DNA of 64,000 nucleotides from Vibrio bathopelagicus (GTDB lineage: Bacteria; Pseudomonadota; Gammaproteobacteria; Enterobacterales; Vibrionaceae). A program made the position numbers and the translations under genes. This document shows, in pieces, positions 17,997-27,483 of this stretch. Where the stretch lies: assembly GCF_014879975.1 (NCBI RefSeq), contig NZ_CP062500.1:1860001-1924000 (forward strand), written 5' to 3'. Under the pieces are notes generated by a model. It saw only the letters and a list, made by a program, of their open reading frames with translations, ran no database searches and was not told the origin of the DNA. Position 1 is the first letter of the stretch, and every line of letters starts with the position of its first letter.

Positions 17997-18079
17997 ACTT
18001 TCTCACTTACTTTTTCGTATCCGATTAGATACAACTCAAAGCTGTTATTTGGATAATACAGAACAAATCGACGGTTACA

Positions 18080-18709
18080 TCAAGATGTCATTACTCTAAT
18101 GCCAAAAATTGTGAATAATCCCCCAGTCACGTAATCCATAACACCGGAAATACGAGCGTAAACACTTTTGGCTGAATGGTGGGAAAATGCCATCGCTAAA
18201 AACAAATGCCAAACCAGCGTGATGGAGGACATCGTAAACATAATAGCCAGTATCATCGACGCGCTCATATGTTCAGGCATAGAGACACTAAATAGACTAA
18301 CGACAAAGAAGCCGGTTTTTGGGTTAAGAATACTCGTGATGAAAGCCGACAAAAACACCTTCCTTTTAGATGGTGATAGACACTGCGCCTGTTCACTCAC
18401 CTCAGCAAGCTTCTTGGTTTTACGGCTAACATAGATTTGGCGTAGCCCTAAATACACAAGGTAACAACCGCCGACGACTTTCATAAGGTTAAATAAGTTA
18501 GGGAAATGAGAGAATAGGATCACTAGCCCTGAACCACCAAAGAACGCCCACAAGAGTATGGCTGCACTGACCCCAAAAGCAGAAAACATCGCGAGTTTGC
18601 GATCATAATTCAGTGCCGTATTAATCGTTAGTAATACGTTTGCCCCTGGTGTCGCGACAGCAAGCGTCCAAATCAACGTTACATGAAAAAGAACCACTGC
18701 ATATTCCAT
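18080..18709 (-). CDS. LysE/RhtB-family amino acid exporter
   Basis: A 209-residue inner-membrane exporter with about six helices and the family signature VATPGANVLLTINTAL near the N-terminus and FITSILNPKTGFFVVS in the middle. I chose the ATG of MEYAVVLF at 18709, preceded by GGGGG; an upstream in-frame ATG at 18742 would add 11 residues. The exported compound is unknown. Confidence 0.85.
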   Translation of the reverse strand: MEYAVVLFHVTLIWTLAVATPGANVLLTINTALNYDRKLAMFSAFGVSAAILLWAFFGGSGLVILFSHFPNLFNLMKVVGGCYLVYLGLRQIYVSRKTKKLAEVSEQAQCLSPSKRKVFLSAFITSILNPKTGFFVVSLFSVSMPEHMSASMILAIMFTMSSITLVWHLFLAMAFSHHSAKSVYARISGVMDYVTGGLFTIFGIRVMTS

Positions 18710-18858
18710 TACATCCCCCCAGATCAGAAAGCCTTTAATCATTGTTAGATTTTACCAAAAGATAAACATTAGAGAAAGTAAAACTGAAGTGCTTAACTCT
18801 TGATTACCTTACACTCACTTTCACTCTTTGATGTTTGAGCATCATATACGAACAACGC

Positions 18859-19329
18859 CTATATGATTTGCCCTTTCATTATGTGCTGCGGACCAGCTTC
18901 ACCACCTAAGTACCTTTCATTGGTATCCACGAATCCACCCTTTTTGTAACAACTGACTGCCCCAGGGTTCTTACAATTAACGGTCAGATATATCGAGTCG
19001 TATTCGGAGTAGTTAGATTTCAAATAAGGAAATAACGCCTTCACAGTGCACGTCCCTATACCTTTACCCTGCTGATTTTTGTCGACAGCAAACGCTCTTA
19101 ATCCCAAACCACGTTCAGAACAAAAATCATACTCAGCAGCATACGAGGTATCTAACTTAAAGAAGCCGACAACATCGTCATTGTGTTTGATTACGTGCAA
19201 ATGAATCGTTTCACTGCCACTCAATAAAAACGCCTCTGCGGTTCCTGCGAACTTGATCTGGTCATCGGCTAATTGAATGTTTTTGACTCTCTCAACATCC
19301 AACGGCTTGAGTCGTTCAACGGTTATCAT
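18859..19329 (-). CDS. GNAT-family N-acetyltransferase
   Basis: A 156-residue GNAT. The acetyl-CoA-binding motif A appears as DKNQQGKGIGT, and motif B as NPGAVSCYKKGGF. The acceptor is unknown. It is one of five GNATs on the minus strand of this window. Confidence 0.82.
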   Translation of the reverse strand: MITVERLKPLDVERVKNIQLADDQIKFAGTAEAFLLSGSETIHLHVIKHNDDVVGFFKLDTSYAAEYDFCSERGLGLRAFAVDKNQQGKGIGTCTVKALFPYLKSNYSEYDSIYLTVNCKNPGAVSCYKKGGFVDTNERYLGGEAGPQHIMKGQII

Positions 19330-19416
19330 AAATGCTCCATAACTGTCGGGTTACAGGTTAGATAGTCTTTTGACTTATTATCTAAGAGAAGTCGGTGTAA
19401 TACTGTGGCTCAAGCG

Positions 19417-19998
19417 TTATTCCAGAAAACCATTCTTTGCGGCATCTTCTAACTGAACTTCAAGTGCATTCCACAGCATGTTACTGCCCTTCGATATGCG
19501 TTCACCATTGAAAGAAAGCACTTTGTCTTTAGAGATATTGTGCTTCTTCCAACTATGACCACCACCGTGGATGTTATGTAATAAAGGAGGCACTCTATCA
19601 ATCGCTTTAGCAAACTTCGACTCTGGAGACTCACCTTCTTCAAACTCTAACCACAACTGTAAATACTCTTCACGCAGATCATTGGGTAACGATTGGAATA
19701 AGCGCTCAACACAATTACGCTCTTTTAACTTATTTTCTTCCGTTTCGCTGGCGTAAATAATTGTGTCTCCGGCGTCAATCTCCCCGAGATCATGAATCAG
19801 GAGCATTTTAACGACACGCGTAATATCAATCGTCTCATTCGCGTAGTCTTTCAACATCAAGGCACTTAAGCACACGTGCCAACTATGCTCAGCTGAATTT
19901 TCGTAGCGATCCAACCCTACTGGTTTCGTTTGGCGGTGAACTGATTTTAGTTTTTCAATTTCAACCATAAACTGAAGGACATTGTTGATTTCTTCCAT
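19417..19998 (-). CDS. HD-domain phosphohydrolase (YfbR/HDDC2 type)
   Basis: A 193-residue HD protein. Metal ligands are seen at H in SAEHSWHVC and the HD pair in LLIHDLGEIDAGD, with a later Asp in FAKAIDRVPPLL. The layout fits 5'-nucleotidase-type members that act on deoxynucleoside monophosphates. A TAGGAGAA precedes the ATG. It starts 24 bp after the GNAT gene at 20023-20634, so the two may be cotranscribed. Confidence 0.82.
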   Translation of the reverse strand: MEEINNVLQFMVEIEKLKSVHRQTKPVGLDRYENSAEHSWHVCLSALMLKDYANETIDITRVVKMLLIHDLGEIDAGDTIIYASETEENKLKERNCVERLFQSLPNDLREEYLQLWLEFEEGESPESKFAKAIDRVPPLLHNIHGGGHSWKKHNISKDKVLSFNGERISKGSNMLWNALEVQLEDAAKNGFLE

Positions 19999-20022
19999 GA
20001 AGCATTCTCCTAAATCGGGTAT

Positions 20023-20634
20023 TTAGTTAGATGGATGTGAGTTATGAAGATCTTTTGTGCACAACGTCATCGTCATTTCAGAGATCGATTGACCATCGAT
20101 ACGATAGCAATCAGACATTTCACCAATGACAGAAAAACCGCATTTTAAATATAACGTCTTAGCCGGGAGGTTATCTGATAGCACATTGAGGTCGAGCCAA
20201 TCAATGCCTTGAGTATCTCGGCAAAACTGAACGACCGATTCAATTAACTTACTCCCTAACCCTTGTTTTCTAACGCTATGATCAACGCCCATACCTAAAC
20301 AAACGCGGTGGAAACCATACTCCCCACCATTGTGGCGCAAATCAATGTGGCCAAATATATGACCAAACGAGTCTTTAACGACCCAAAGCTTTCGCCAGCC
20401 TGATTCACCAATTGAAACTTCGAAGCCATTTCTAAACTTAGCTTTGAGAGAATCTGAAACACGACAGTCGTGTTTAGCAATAGGTTGGAAAAGTGGAGAG
20501 CCGTCGCCAGTATTGTCTAAAAGCTGCACGTCTAAATACTGATAAAAGTTTTCTAAATCTGATATTGCCGCTTGTACTATTTCCACCTGTCTTCCTTGTT
20601 TTGATATGAGTGCCGCATCAAATAGTCGAGTCAA
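20023..20634 (-). CDS. GNAT-family N-acetyltransferase
   Basis: A 203-residue GNAT. Motif A is VDHSVRKQGLGSKLIESVV, and the late part has LSDNLPAKTLYLKCGFSVIG. The N-terminal third is longer than in the minimal GNATs around it. The acceptor is unknown. It lies directly upstream of the HD gene. Confidence 0.82.
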   Translation of the reverse strand: MTRLFDAALISKQGRQVEIVQAAISDLENFYQYLDVQLLDNTGDGSPLFQPIAKHDCRVSDSLKAKFRNGFEVSIGESGWRKLWVVKDSFGHIFGHIDLRHNGGEYGFHRVCLGMGVDHSVRKQGLGSKLIESVVQFCRDTQGIDWLDLNVLSDNLPAKTLYLKCGFSVIGEMSDCYRIDGQSISEMTMTLCTKDLHNSHPSN

Positions 20635-20766
20635 TTAGAGGCTTAACATCACCACCTTTAAGTGCCATGGCTTAAGAGTCAGATTATACGTATTTCTCTA
20701 GTGGCTTGTGGGGTAAGTTAGTAGGACGCATGTTAAGAACGCCCTACAATAACCGACTTGTTGTGC

Positions 20767-21183
20767 TTATCTCTTTGCCATCGGATGGTCAGGGTTTAAT
20801 TGAAGTAAGTCCCAAAGGTTTCCGTATAGATCTTCAAATACAGCAACAGTACCGTAGTCTTGTTCTTGTGGGTCTCGGACAAAATTAATCCCTATTGATT
20901 TCATATGCTCATAATCACGCCAGAAATCATCGGTATTCAAGAAAATAAATACGCGTCCACCCGCTTGATTACCAATAAAATCATGTTGTTCTGGCTTAGA
21001 AGCCTTTGCGAGCAATAAGGTAACGCCGTGAGAATTCGGCGGAGCAACCACAACCCAACGTTTGTCTTGTTCTGCCTGATAGGTGTCTTCAATAAGTTCA
21101 AAATTCAGCTTGTTTACATAGAAGTCGATGGCTTCATCGTAATCTTTAACGACCAATGCAATATGGACAATATTTTGCTTCAT
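20767..21183 (-). CDS. VOC-family (glyoxalase/bleomycin resistance-like) protein
   Basis: A 138-residue single VOC unit pair: IVHIALVVKDYDEAIDFYVNKL starts the first beta-alpha-beta unit, and AVFEDLYGNLWDLLQL ends the second with the usual metal-ligand Glu or Asp region. It may be an enzyme or a drug-binding protein. Confidence 0.8.
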   Translation of the reverse strand: MKQNIVHIALVVKDYDEAIDFYVNKLNFELIEDTYQAEQDKRWVVVAPPNSHGVTLLLAKASKPEQHDFIGNQAGGRVFIFLNTDDFWRDYEHMKSIGINFVRDPQEQDYGTVAVFEDLYGNLWDLLQLNPDHPMAKR

Positions 21184-21228
21184 GTTCTTACCTAGTGTGT
21201 AAACTTTTTGGTTTTTAGAATCCGTTCA

Positions 21229-21330
21229 TTATACGCAAGGTTTAAACTTTTTTGTCATTCCTTGGCAAGAAGGAGACACAAGTTTGTAGCCTAATTTCTC
21301 ATAGAATTCAGGTTCATCAGCGATGATCAC
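21229..21330 (-). pseudogene. 3' fragment of a GNAT acetyltransferase gene
   Basis: Between the VOC and MarR genes the minus strand reads on in one frame for 33 codons to a TAA. The peptide ADEPEFYEKLGYKLVSPSC is a typical GNAT C-terminus (motif B), followed by QGMTKKF. There is no upstream part: the frame meets the 3' end of the marR gene. It is a truncated gene left by a deletion or by cassette exchange. Confidence 0.6.
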
Positions 21331-21335
21331 CTAAG

Positions 21336-21776
21336 TTATTCTCTTTCAAGAAATTTGGCCATTTTATTTAAAGTGATTAAAGCCTTATCTAGCTCATCTC
21401 TGTCGATTCCTTCAGCACCTTGAGTTGCCCACGCGGCTTGTTTCTTATCGAGTAAATTGTAGGTTTGCTTGCCCTTGTCAGTGAGTTCCACAAGTTTCGC
21501 TTTCTTATGATTCGGATTATCTAACCATGCCACCAGCTCGTCTTTAACCATGACGTCAACAACACGCTGAGTGGCTTGCCTACTTTGCCCCATAATACGG
21601 CCAATTTGTGACACTGTGACTAAGTCAGTTGATTTTTCAATCGCTCCCATCACCTTCCATCGTGCACTACTCAGTCCAAACTCTTCCGTTATTTTATCGC
21701 CTTCATTATTTAATAAACCACTTACCTTAAAGATCTCTAAAGCAATCTTGGTAAAGACTTCTCCATTCGTATCCAC
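21336..21776 (-). CDS. MarR-family transcriptional regulator
   Basis: A 146-residue winged-helix regulator. The recognition region lies in VSQIGRIMGQSRQATQRVVDVMVKDELVAWLDNPNHKKAKLVELTDKG. It is divergent from the membrane protein gene at 21866, with a pair of operator-like repeats between them, so it likely controls that gene and itself. Confidence 0.85.
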   Translation of the reverse strand: MDTNGEVFTKIALEIFKVSGLLNNEGDKITEEFGLSSARWKVMGAIEKSTDLVTVSQIGRIMGQSRQATQRVVDVMVKDELVAWLDNPNHKKAKLVELTDKGKQTYNLLDKKQAAWATQGAEGIDRDELDKALITLNKMAKFLERE

Positions 21777-21787
21777 AACGCCTCACT

Positions 21788-21840
21788 TTGACAACATGCT
21801 GTCATTAATTTAAACTCAACGATATTGACAACATGTTACC
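21788..21840. promoter_or_regulatory. Promoter and MarR operator candidates
   Basis: TTGACAACATG occurs twice, at 21788 and 21825. The first is part of the perfect dyad TGACAACATGCTGTCA; the second is centred on AACATGTT. For the plus strand TTGACA (21788) and TAAACT (21811) are 17 bp apart, a good sigma-70 promoter. Binding of the regulator would cover the start site. Confidence 0.5.
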
Positions 21841-21865
21841 AAAATAACAAATGGAAGAGAACAAT

Positions 21866-22309
21866 ATGAAACCAATAATCCACCGACTTGCTGCAGTAGT
21901 TGCTACGTTATGTGTTGCAACATTCTTTTCTTCAACCTTGATTGTAGAACTGACTGGAACCACAGAGTCGATACAGCTGGTTAAGTCGCTGATCGTATTC
22001 CCAGGATTATTCATTCTGGTTCCAGCGATTGCAGTTACGGGCGCAACAGGTGCTGCAATGGCTAAGCACCGAAAAGGAAAAATAGTTGAACGTAAGAGTA
22101 AACGGATGCCAATCATTGCGTTCAACGGGATCTTTATTTTGCTCCCAGCAGCCTACTTTTTGAATCAATGGGCGAGTTCTGGAGAGATGGATGCAGTCTT
22201 TTATGGCGTTCAAGCGTTAGAACTTATTGCTGGTGCCACTAACCTAACACTGATGTCTTTGAACATTATGGATGGTCGAAAATTCCGCCCCAAAAAGGCC
22301 AAATCTTAA
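21866..22309 (+). CDS. Small membrane protein divergent from marR
   Basis: A 147-residue protein with about four hydrophobic segments (near residues 8-28, 40-62, 85-100 and 115-132) and a basic loop around AKHRKGKIVERKSKR. I do not recognise the family. I placed the start at the ATG of MKPIIHRL, which follows GGAAGAGA; an upstream ATG at 21851 overlaps that site. Its position suggests control by the MarR protein. Confidence 0.65.
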   Translation: MKPIIHRLAAVVATLCVATFFSSTLIVELTGTTESIQLVKSLIVFPGLFILVPAIAVTGATGAAMAKHRKGKIVERKSKRMPIIAFNGIFILLPAAYFLNQWASSGEMDAVFYGVQALELIAGATNLTLMSLNIMDGRKFRPKKAKS

Positions 22310-22358
22310 GTATCCCTCTAGATAGAGTTATCAAGGTGAAAGCACTCATAGAGCCTTT

Positions 22359-22419
22359 CACCCAATTAACCACTATAAATGCCAAGCGTTGGAAATCACT
22401 ATTGAGCATTTATATTATG
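22359..22419 (-). repeat. Degenerate attC remnant
   Basis: CCCAATTAACCAC, then GCCAAGCGTTGGAAATCAC and TTTATATTATG keep the right arm of a VCR-type site but lack most of the left arm and centre. As in intact cassettes, the stop codon of the adjoining minus-strand gene (22415) lies inside the right edge. Confidence 0.65.
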
Positions 22420-23419
22420 TTTCTGAAAGCCACCGTTCTTTAATCTCAAAAGTGTGATTATCAAAATCGATTGAGCACGTTACTCCTAAAGGTGTTACAA
22501 GCATTGGATGAGTATGACAACTATCAAATCCACAGAATATTGGGATTGGCTTGCCATTTAAAACTTCGAGTAGAACATCAAGTGGTGCCCGTCCTGTTTC
22601 TTTGTCATCGAATAGCTCGTGCTTACCCAGAATAATGGCACCGACTTTATCAAAAACACCACAGGCTAGAAGGTGTGAAAATGAACGTTCTACGCTTTCA
22701 ATGCCCTTTAATGAATCCTCAATAAGTAAGATGTCACCGGCCTGAAGATCTGGCATATACTTACTTCCCCAAATCCCAGCCATCGTATTCAAGTTCCCCC
22801 CAAGAAGACGACCACAAACCTTACCTTCCCCCAAGAATTGCCAGTCATTCGGATACACAAGTTTCGCTGTATCTTGTGTTTCCCAATTATGTTTCACATC
22901 TGTCCATTCCAGGGGCATAACGTATTGATATTGTTCGGAGTCCGAACACAAAATATCAATGAATGAACGGAATGTTTCATCGACCAATGGCGGAAGTTCA
23001 CCAAAAGAAGCAACCAACGCCGGACCATAGAATGTGATTAGCCCTGTCTGTGCATAGATACCAAGCAGCAATGCGGTTACGTCTGAATAACCAATAATGA
23101 TCTTAGGGTCGTTTTTCAACGCTTCGTAATCAATATAAGGCAACAGTGAATTGCTATTGGTGCCACCTATTGTAGACATGATACATCGGACACTTGGATC
23201 ACGAATGAGCTGATTCAACTCTTCAGCTCGATCTTGAATCGAACCAGAGCGATACTTGTCCGACTGCCCTGTGAGTGAGCCTTCAACTAAAACGAAACCT
23301 TGCGATTCCAAATAAGATTTAGCACGATTAAATCGATTCGGAGCGAATACTGTGGCAGGAGAAGATGGCGAGAAGAAACCAATTTTGTCACCTGCTTTTA
23401 AAGCCTTTGGATATAACAC
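22415..23419 (-). CDS. LD-carboxypeptidase family S66 (MccF-like)
   Basis: A 334-residue serine peptidase of family S66. Landmarks are GDKIGFFSPSSP at the start, the nucleophile Ser region IIGYSDVTALL, the Glu region DILLIEDSLKGIE, and the late His in SCHTHPMLVTPLG. Relatives trim murein tetrapeptides or, as MccF, cleave microcin C-type toxins. The start is a GTG. The 3' end lies in an attC remnant, which suggests that it came in as a cassette. The MccF branch fits better than the housekeeping LdcA, by length and by the single-gene context. Confidence 0.78.
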   Translation of the reverse strand: MLYPKALKAGDKIGFFSPSSPATVFAPNRFNRAKSYLESQGFVLVEGSLTGQSDKYRSGSIQDRAEELNQLIRDPSVRCIMSTIGGTNSNSLLPYIDYEALKNDPKIIIGYSDVTALLLGIYAQTGLITFYGPALVASFGELPPLVDETFRSFIDILCSDSEQYQYVMPLEWTDVKHNWETQDTAKLVYPNDWQFLGEGKVCGRLLGGNLNTMAGIWGSKYMPDLQAGDILLIEDSLKGIESVERSFSHLLACGVFDKVGAIILGKHELFDDKETGRAPLDVLLEVLNGKPIPIFCGFDSCHTHPMLVTPLGVTCSIDFDNHTFEIKERWLSET

Positions 23420-23504
23420 GAACTAAATACTCCATTATCTAAACAATTTCATTCAAACCTAACCAGAAAGACGACACACAAGCACTTTATCCGGCCTTTT
23501 TGTC

Positions 23505-24011
23505 TCACTTTAACCAATTCGCATATTCAGGTTTGGTGTCTTTCATATCCAAATACAGCCAAACCATTCTATCGACAAACCAAGCCTTAAATACAGCAAT
23601 CCAAAGGTTACCTATGACGACTAAGGTTAAGTCCAAGCTCCATAAGCCATATACAAAAACGGGCAAGCCTAGCCCAGTTAAGAACTGAAGAACCAGAATG
23701 GGTTTTACATGATGATGAGGAATAGACTCAACTTTACGATTCAGGTAGATACGCTCGCCAAACGTACCCATTGAAGCCCAGTTGTTTGTTGTATCAGGAG
23801 CTTGGAATAACCTCGGATTAATCCATACCCAAAGGAAAGAGGCCAATATTGCCAGTACAGAATAGATTCCGATCCAATCTCTAGACCAAAAAGCGAGAGA
23901 AATCAGTGGAAGAAGAGTAAATCGAGTATAAACACTCCATGGATTAGAGTGCTTATGCCAAGTGGATTCATTCATCGACATGAGCTTTTCTAATTGTTTG
24001 ATGATATCCAA
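23505..24011 (-). CDS. Conserved membrane protein, possibly DUF6653
   Basis: A 168-residue protein with hydrophobic segments near residues 30-45, 48-62, 103-122 and 125-145. The N-terminal part STWHKHSNPWSVYTRF and the middle segment WASMGTFGERIYLNRK look conserved. I tentatively place it in DUF6653. Function unknown. Confidence 0.55.
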   Translation of the reverse strand: MDIIKQLEKLMSMNESTWHKHSNPWSVYTRFTLLPLISLAFWSRDWIGIYSVLAILASFLWVWINPRLFQAPDTTNNWASMGTFGERIYLNRKVESIPHHHVKPILVLQFLTGLGLPVFVYGLWSLDLTLVVIGNLWIAVFKAWFVDRMVWLYLDMKDTKPEYANWLK

Positions 24012-24259
24012 ATGACTTCCCTTGAATTGTTAACGTATCAGCCGTGAACAATTAGCCACGAACAACAAGCAACGCTGCATATGAACTTAAGCATTACACG
24101 ACCACTAAAACGATAAAATCTATTCGAACGTATTTTGTGATATCACAGGGTGAACTCGTATCACCCTATAGGCTTAATACCTTCTCGGAGTCGTTCGTTC
24201 ATCGGTTTTTAACGAACATTTATTGTTAACGACCACTAACTCTTAACGACCATTAATTT

Positions 24260-25069
24260 TTAACGAATAATCATATTGGCAGCCATGGCTAATAGTAATA
24301 CAGCGAAGATTTTTTTGATCGTTGGAACGGGTAAGTAATTGGTCGCTTTTGCCCCTAAAGGTGCAGTGAACCATGAAGTACAAACAATACCCAACAAAGC
24401 AGGTAGATAGACAAACCCAGCAAATCCATCCTCTAAAGAAAAGTGCGCAGTACCTGAGCTTATATAACCTATCGAACCAAACAACGCGATGACAATACCG
24501 CATGCAGACGCACAACCTATGGCCTTTTTCATGTCCAGTGAGAAGAACGTCAGTAAAGGCACCAATAACGCGCCACCACCGATACCGATCATGGCTGATA
24601 GCCCGCCAGTGATCGTGGTAAAAAAGGTTAACAATGCTTTATTGGGTAGCTGACGTTCTTTAGAGGCGTCACTTTTACTGCTTAGGAACATCTTAATCGC
24701 GATGAGTACGACGCTCACGGTAAAGATCAAACGCACCACTTGTTCTGGCAATAGCGCCGCCATAAAACCACTAACCAACGCGCCAAGAGCAACACCCGTC
24801 ATTATCCATGGCGCAAGATTCCATGGCACGTTGCCATTTTTATGATGGGCAATTGCAGACGATGTTGATGTGAATAGTATCGATGCTAATGACGTTGCAA
24901 TTGCAACGATCACGACCTGATCTGTTGGTAAAGATCCGAAGTGCAGTAAAATACTACTGAGTACCGGGACAATAATAAGTCCCCCACCGATACCTAATAA
25001 TCCAGCCAAGAAACCTACACCACTGCCAAGTATCGCACAGTATAAAATCAACAACAGCCATTCACTCAT
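24260..25069 (-). CDS. TauE/SafE-family sulphite or organosulphonate exporter
   Basis: A 269-residue inner-membrane protein with about eight helices and two copies of the family glycine-rich motif: AGLLGIGGGLIIVPVL near the N-terminus and SAMIGIGGGALLVPLL in the middle. It probably exports a sulphur anion or similar. It is divergent from mesX. Confidence 0.85.
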   Translation of the reverse strand: MSEWLLLILYCAILGSGVGFLAGLLGIGGGLIIVPVLSSILLHFGSLPTDQVVIVAIATSLASILFTSTSSAIAHHKNGNVPWNLAPWIMTGVALGALVSGFMAALLPEQVVRLIFTVSVVLIAIKMFLSSKSDASKERQLPNKALLTFFTTITGGLSAMIGIGGGALLVPLLTFFSLDMKKAIGCASACGIVIALFGSIGYISSGTAHFSLEDGFAGFVYLPALLGIVCTSWFTAPLGAKATNYLPVPTIKKIFAVLLLAMAANMIIR

Positions 25070-25363
25070 TTCGCTTATTTCCTTATATATTTAGGGGCTA
25101 ATTTGCGCCATAAATTCAGTTACGACCGCATTCAGCCAATTAATATAACTGACGGTCGCTTTATTTTTCAAACGAATACATCATGAATAATCCTCATGTT
25201 GAATGTGAAAGAAAACCATTATTAACCTTTCGCTCAAGCACGTATAAATAATCCCATAGCAAAAAACATTATTGAATTTAATTCTTAAATCAGCACACGG
25301 CCTCAAACTAAAATCTGTGTAAAGTGCTGACTAAGAAATCAAAACATTGGGATACCGAACACT

Positions 25364-26341
25364 ATGAATAAAGACTTTAACTTTACAATTAAAAGCATTT
25401 GTCTCGATGAAAATTATCGTCCTTCAGACAGTACTCGTATCACAACCAATTTTGCTAACTTAGCGAGAGGCGATAGCCGCCAAGAGAATCTACGTAACGC
25501 ATTAAAGATGATTGATAACAGTTTCAATGCCTTAGCGAACTGGGATAACCCAAACGGTGATCGCTACTCTGTTGAGTTGGAAATAATTTCTGTTGATATG
25601 GACATTGAAGGCAGCGACCAAGCCTTTCCTTCAATCGAAATTTTGAAAACAAATATCGTTGACCACACCACCAAAAAACGTATTGAAGGCATTGTTGGGA
25701 ACAACTTTTCTTCTTATGTTCGAGATTATGATTTTAGTGTATTGCTACTGGATCATAATAAGGGCCAACCAAAATTTAGCATTCCAGATAATTTTGGTGA
25801 CCTACATGGAAAACTCTTTAAATATTTTGTGAACTCGGAAGTTTATAAACAGAACTTTAATAAACAGCCAGTGATATGCCTCAGTGTTTCAGACAATAAA
25901 ACCTATCATAGAACTGAAAATCAACACCCTGTGTTAGGCGTTGAATATCAGCCAAACGAGTCTTCTCTCACTGAGCAATATTTCAAGAAGATGGGATTAC
26001 AAGTTCGCTACTTTATGCCGCCAAATAGCGCAGCACCGTTAGCTTTCTATTTCTTTGGCGATTTACTTAATGACTACACCAATTTTGAACTGATCAGCAC
26101 CATCAGTACGATGGGAACTTTTCAAAAGATTTACCGCCCAGAGATTTATAATGCGAACGCAGTTGCCGGTAAATGCTACCAGCCGAACCTGAAGAGCTTA
26201 GATCACTCGTTGACTCAAATTGTTTATGATCGAGAAGAGCGCAGCCAATTAGCTATTGAACAGGGTAAATTCGCTGAAGAACACTTCATTAAGCCGCACC
26301 AAGCGACTCTTGAGAATTGGTCTGCGAACTACGCATTGTAA
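25364..26341 (+). CDS. mesX: MesX (DUF1852), partner of methionine synthase MesD
   Basis: A 325-residue DUF1852 protein. This family is known to be required, together with the short MetE-like protein MesD, for a folate-independent methionine synthase that depends on oxygen. Here it lies 27 bp upstream of mesD on the same strand, the conserved order. The chemistry of MesX is not established. The gene ends in the segment FIKPHQATLENWSANYAL. Confidence 0.85.
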   Translation: MNKDFNFTIKSICLDENYRPSDSTRITTNFANLARGDSRQENLRNALKMIDNSFNALANWDNPNGDRYSVELEIISVDMDIEGSDQAFPSIEILKTNIVDHTTKKRIEGIVGNNFSSYVRDYDFSVLLLDHNKGQPKFSIPDNFGDLHGKLFKYFVNSEVYKQNFNKQPVICLSVSDNKTYHRTENQHPVLGVEYQPNESSLTEQYFKKMGLQVRYFMPPNSAAPLAFYFFGDLLNDYTNFELISTISTMGTFQKIYRPEIYNANAVAGKCYQPNLKSLDHSLTQIVYDREERSQLAIEQGKFAEEHFIKPHQATLENWSANYAL

Positions 26342-26368
26342 TTAACCCAGAATATAGCGGCACTTATT

Positions 26369-27400
26369 ATGAAAACACTATTACCGACTTCAACGGCAGG
26401 CAGCTTACCTAAGCCCTCTTGGTTAGCTCAACCTGAAACACTTTGGTCACCTTGGAAATTGGAAGGTGAGGAATTGATTGCTGGTAAACACGATGCATTG
26501 CGTATCTCGTTGCAAGAACAACAACAAGCCGGAATCAATATTGTTAGTGATGGCGAGCAAACACGCCAACACTTCGTTACTACGTTCATTGAGCACCTTA
26601 ACGGCGTTGATTTTGAGAAGCGCAAGACAGTTAAGATTCGTAATCGCTACGATGCGAGTGTTCCTACGGTTGTAGGCCCTGTTTCTCGCCAAAAGCCTGT
26701 TTTTGTCGAAGATGCTAAGTTCTTACGTCAACAAACTGATCAACCGATTAAATGGGCACTGCCTGGCCCTATGACGATGATCGACACGCTTTACGATGAT
26801 CATTATGAGAGTCGTGAACAATTGGCTTGGGAGTTTGCAAAAATTCTCAACCAAGAAGCTAAAGACTTAGAAGCGGCTGGCGTTGATATTATCCAATTTG
26901 ATGAGCCTTCATTTAACGTGTTTTTTGATGAAGTGAATGATTGGGGAATCGCCTGTTTAGAAAGAGCCATTGAAGGGCTTAAATGCGAAACTGCCGTTCA
27001 TATTTGCTATGGCTATGGCATCAAAGCGAATACAGATTGGAAAAAGACGTTAGGAACTGAGTGGAGACAATACGAAGAAGTATTTCCGAAACTGCAAAAA
27101 TCTAATATCGATATTATCTCATTAGAATGCCATAACTCTCGTGTGCCTATTGAGCTATTAGAACTTGTTCGCGGCAAAAAAGTCATGGTCGGTGCTATTG
27201 ACGTAGCCACCAACGATATCGAAACACCAGAAGAAGTTGCGGATACTCTTCGAAAAGCTCTAGAGTTTGTAGATGCCGAAAACTTGTACCCATGCACTAA
27301 CTGCGGAATGGCTCCCCTGCCACGCTCTATCGCAACGGCCAAGCTTAATGCATTACATGCAGGTGCAGAGATCATCCGAAAAGAACTCACCCATAGATAA
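26369..27400 (+). CDS. mesD: Folate-independent methionine synthase core protein MesD
   Basis: A 343-residue protein covering only the C-terminal catalytic half of MetE. The four zinc ligands are visible: His211 and Cys213 (AVHICYGYG), Glu253 (LECHNSR) and Cys312 (TNCGMAPL). The folate-binding N-terminal half of MetE is absent. It should methylate homocysteine using a donor other than methyltetrahydrofolate; the donor is not known. It works with the upstream mesX gene and ends at a terminator 54 bp later. Confidence 0.88.
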   Translation: MKTLLPTSTAGSLPKPSWLAQPETLWSPWKLEGEELIAGKHDALRISLQEQQQAGINIVSDGEQTRQHFVTTFIEHLNGVDFEKRKTVKIRNRYDASVPTVVGPVSRQKPVFVEDAKFLRQQTDQPIKWALPGPMTMIDTLYDDHYESREQLAWEFAKILNQEAKDLEAAGVDIIQFDEPSFNVFFDEVNDWGIACLERAIEGLKCETAVHICYGYGIKANTDWKKTLGTEWRQYEEVFPKLQKSNIDIISLECHNSRVPIELLELVRGKKVMVGAIDVATNDIETPEEVADTLRKALEFVDAENLYPCTNCGMAPLPRSIATAKLNALHAGAEIIRKELTHR

Positions 27401-27453
27401 AAGACTCATTGGAAGCTTTATCGGGATATGAAGCATCAATATATTTAACAAAG

Positions 27454-27483
27454 AGCGCACCGCAGAAACCGGTGTGCTTTTTT
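27454..27483 (+). terminator. Rho-independent terminator of mesX-mesD
   Basis: AGCGCACCG pairs with CGGTGTGCT (one G-U pair) around the loop CAGAAAC, followed by six T on the plus strand. Confidence 0.85.

Noticed and set aside
24030..24260. Repeated TTAACGACCA-type segments after the TauE gene
   Set aside because: Low-complexity, with no stable fold or known motif.
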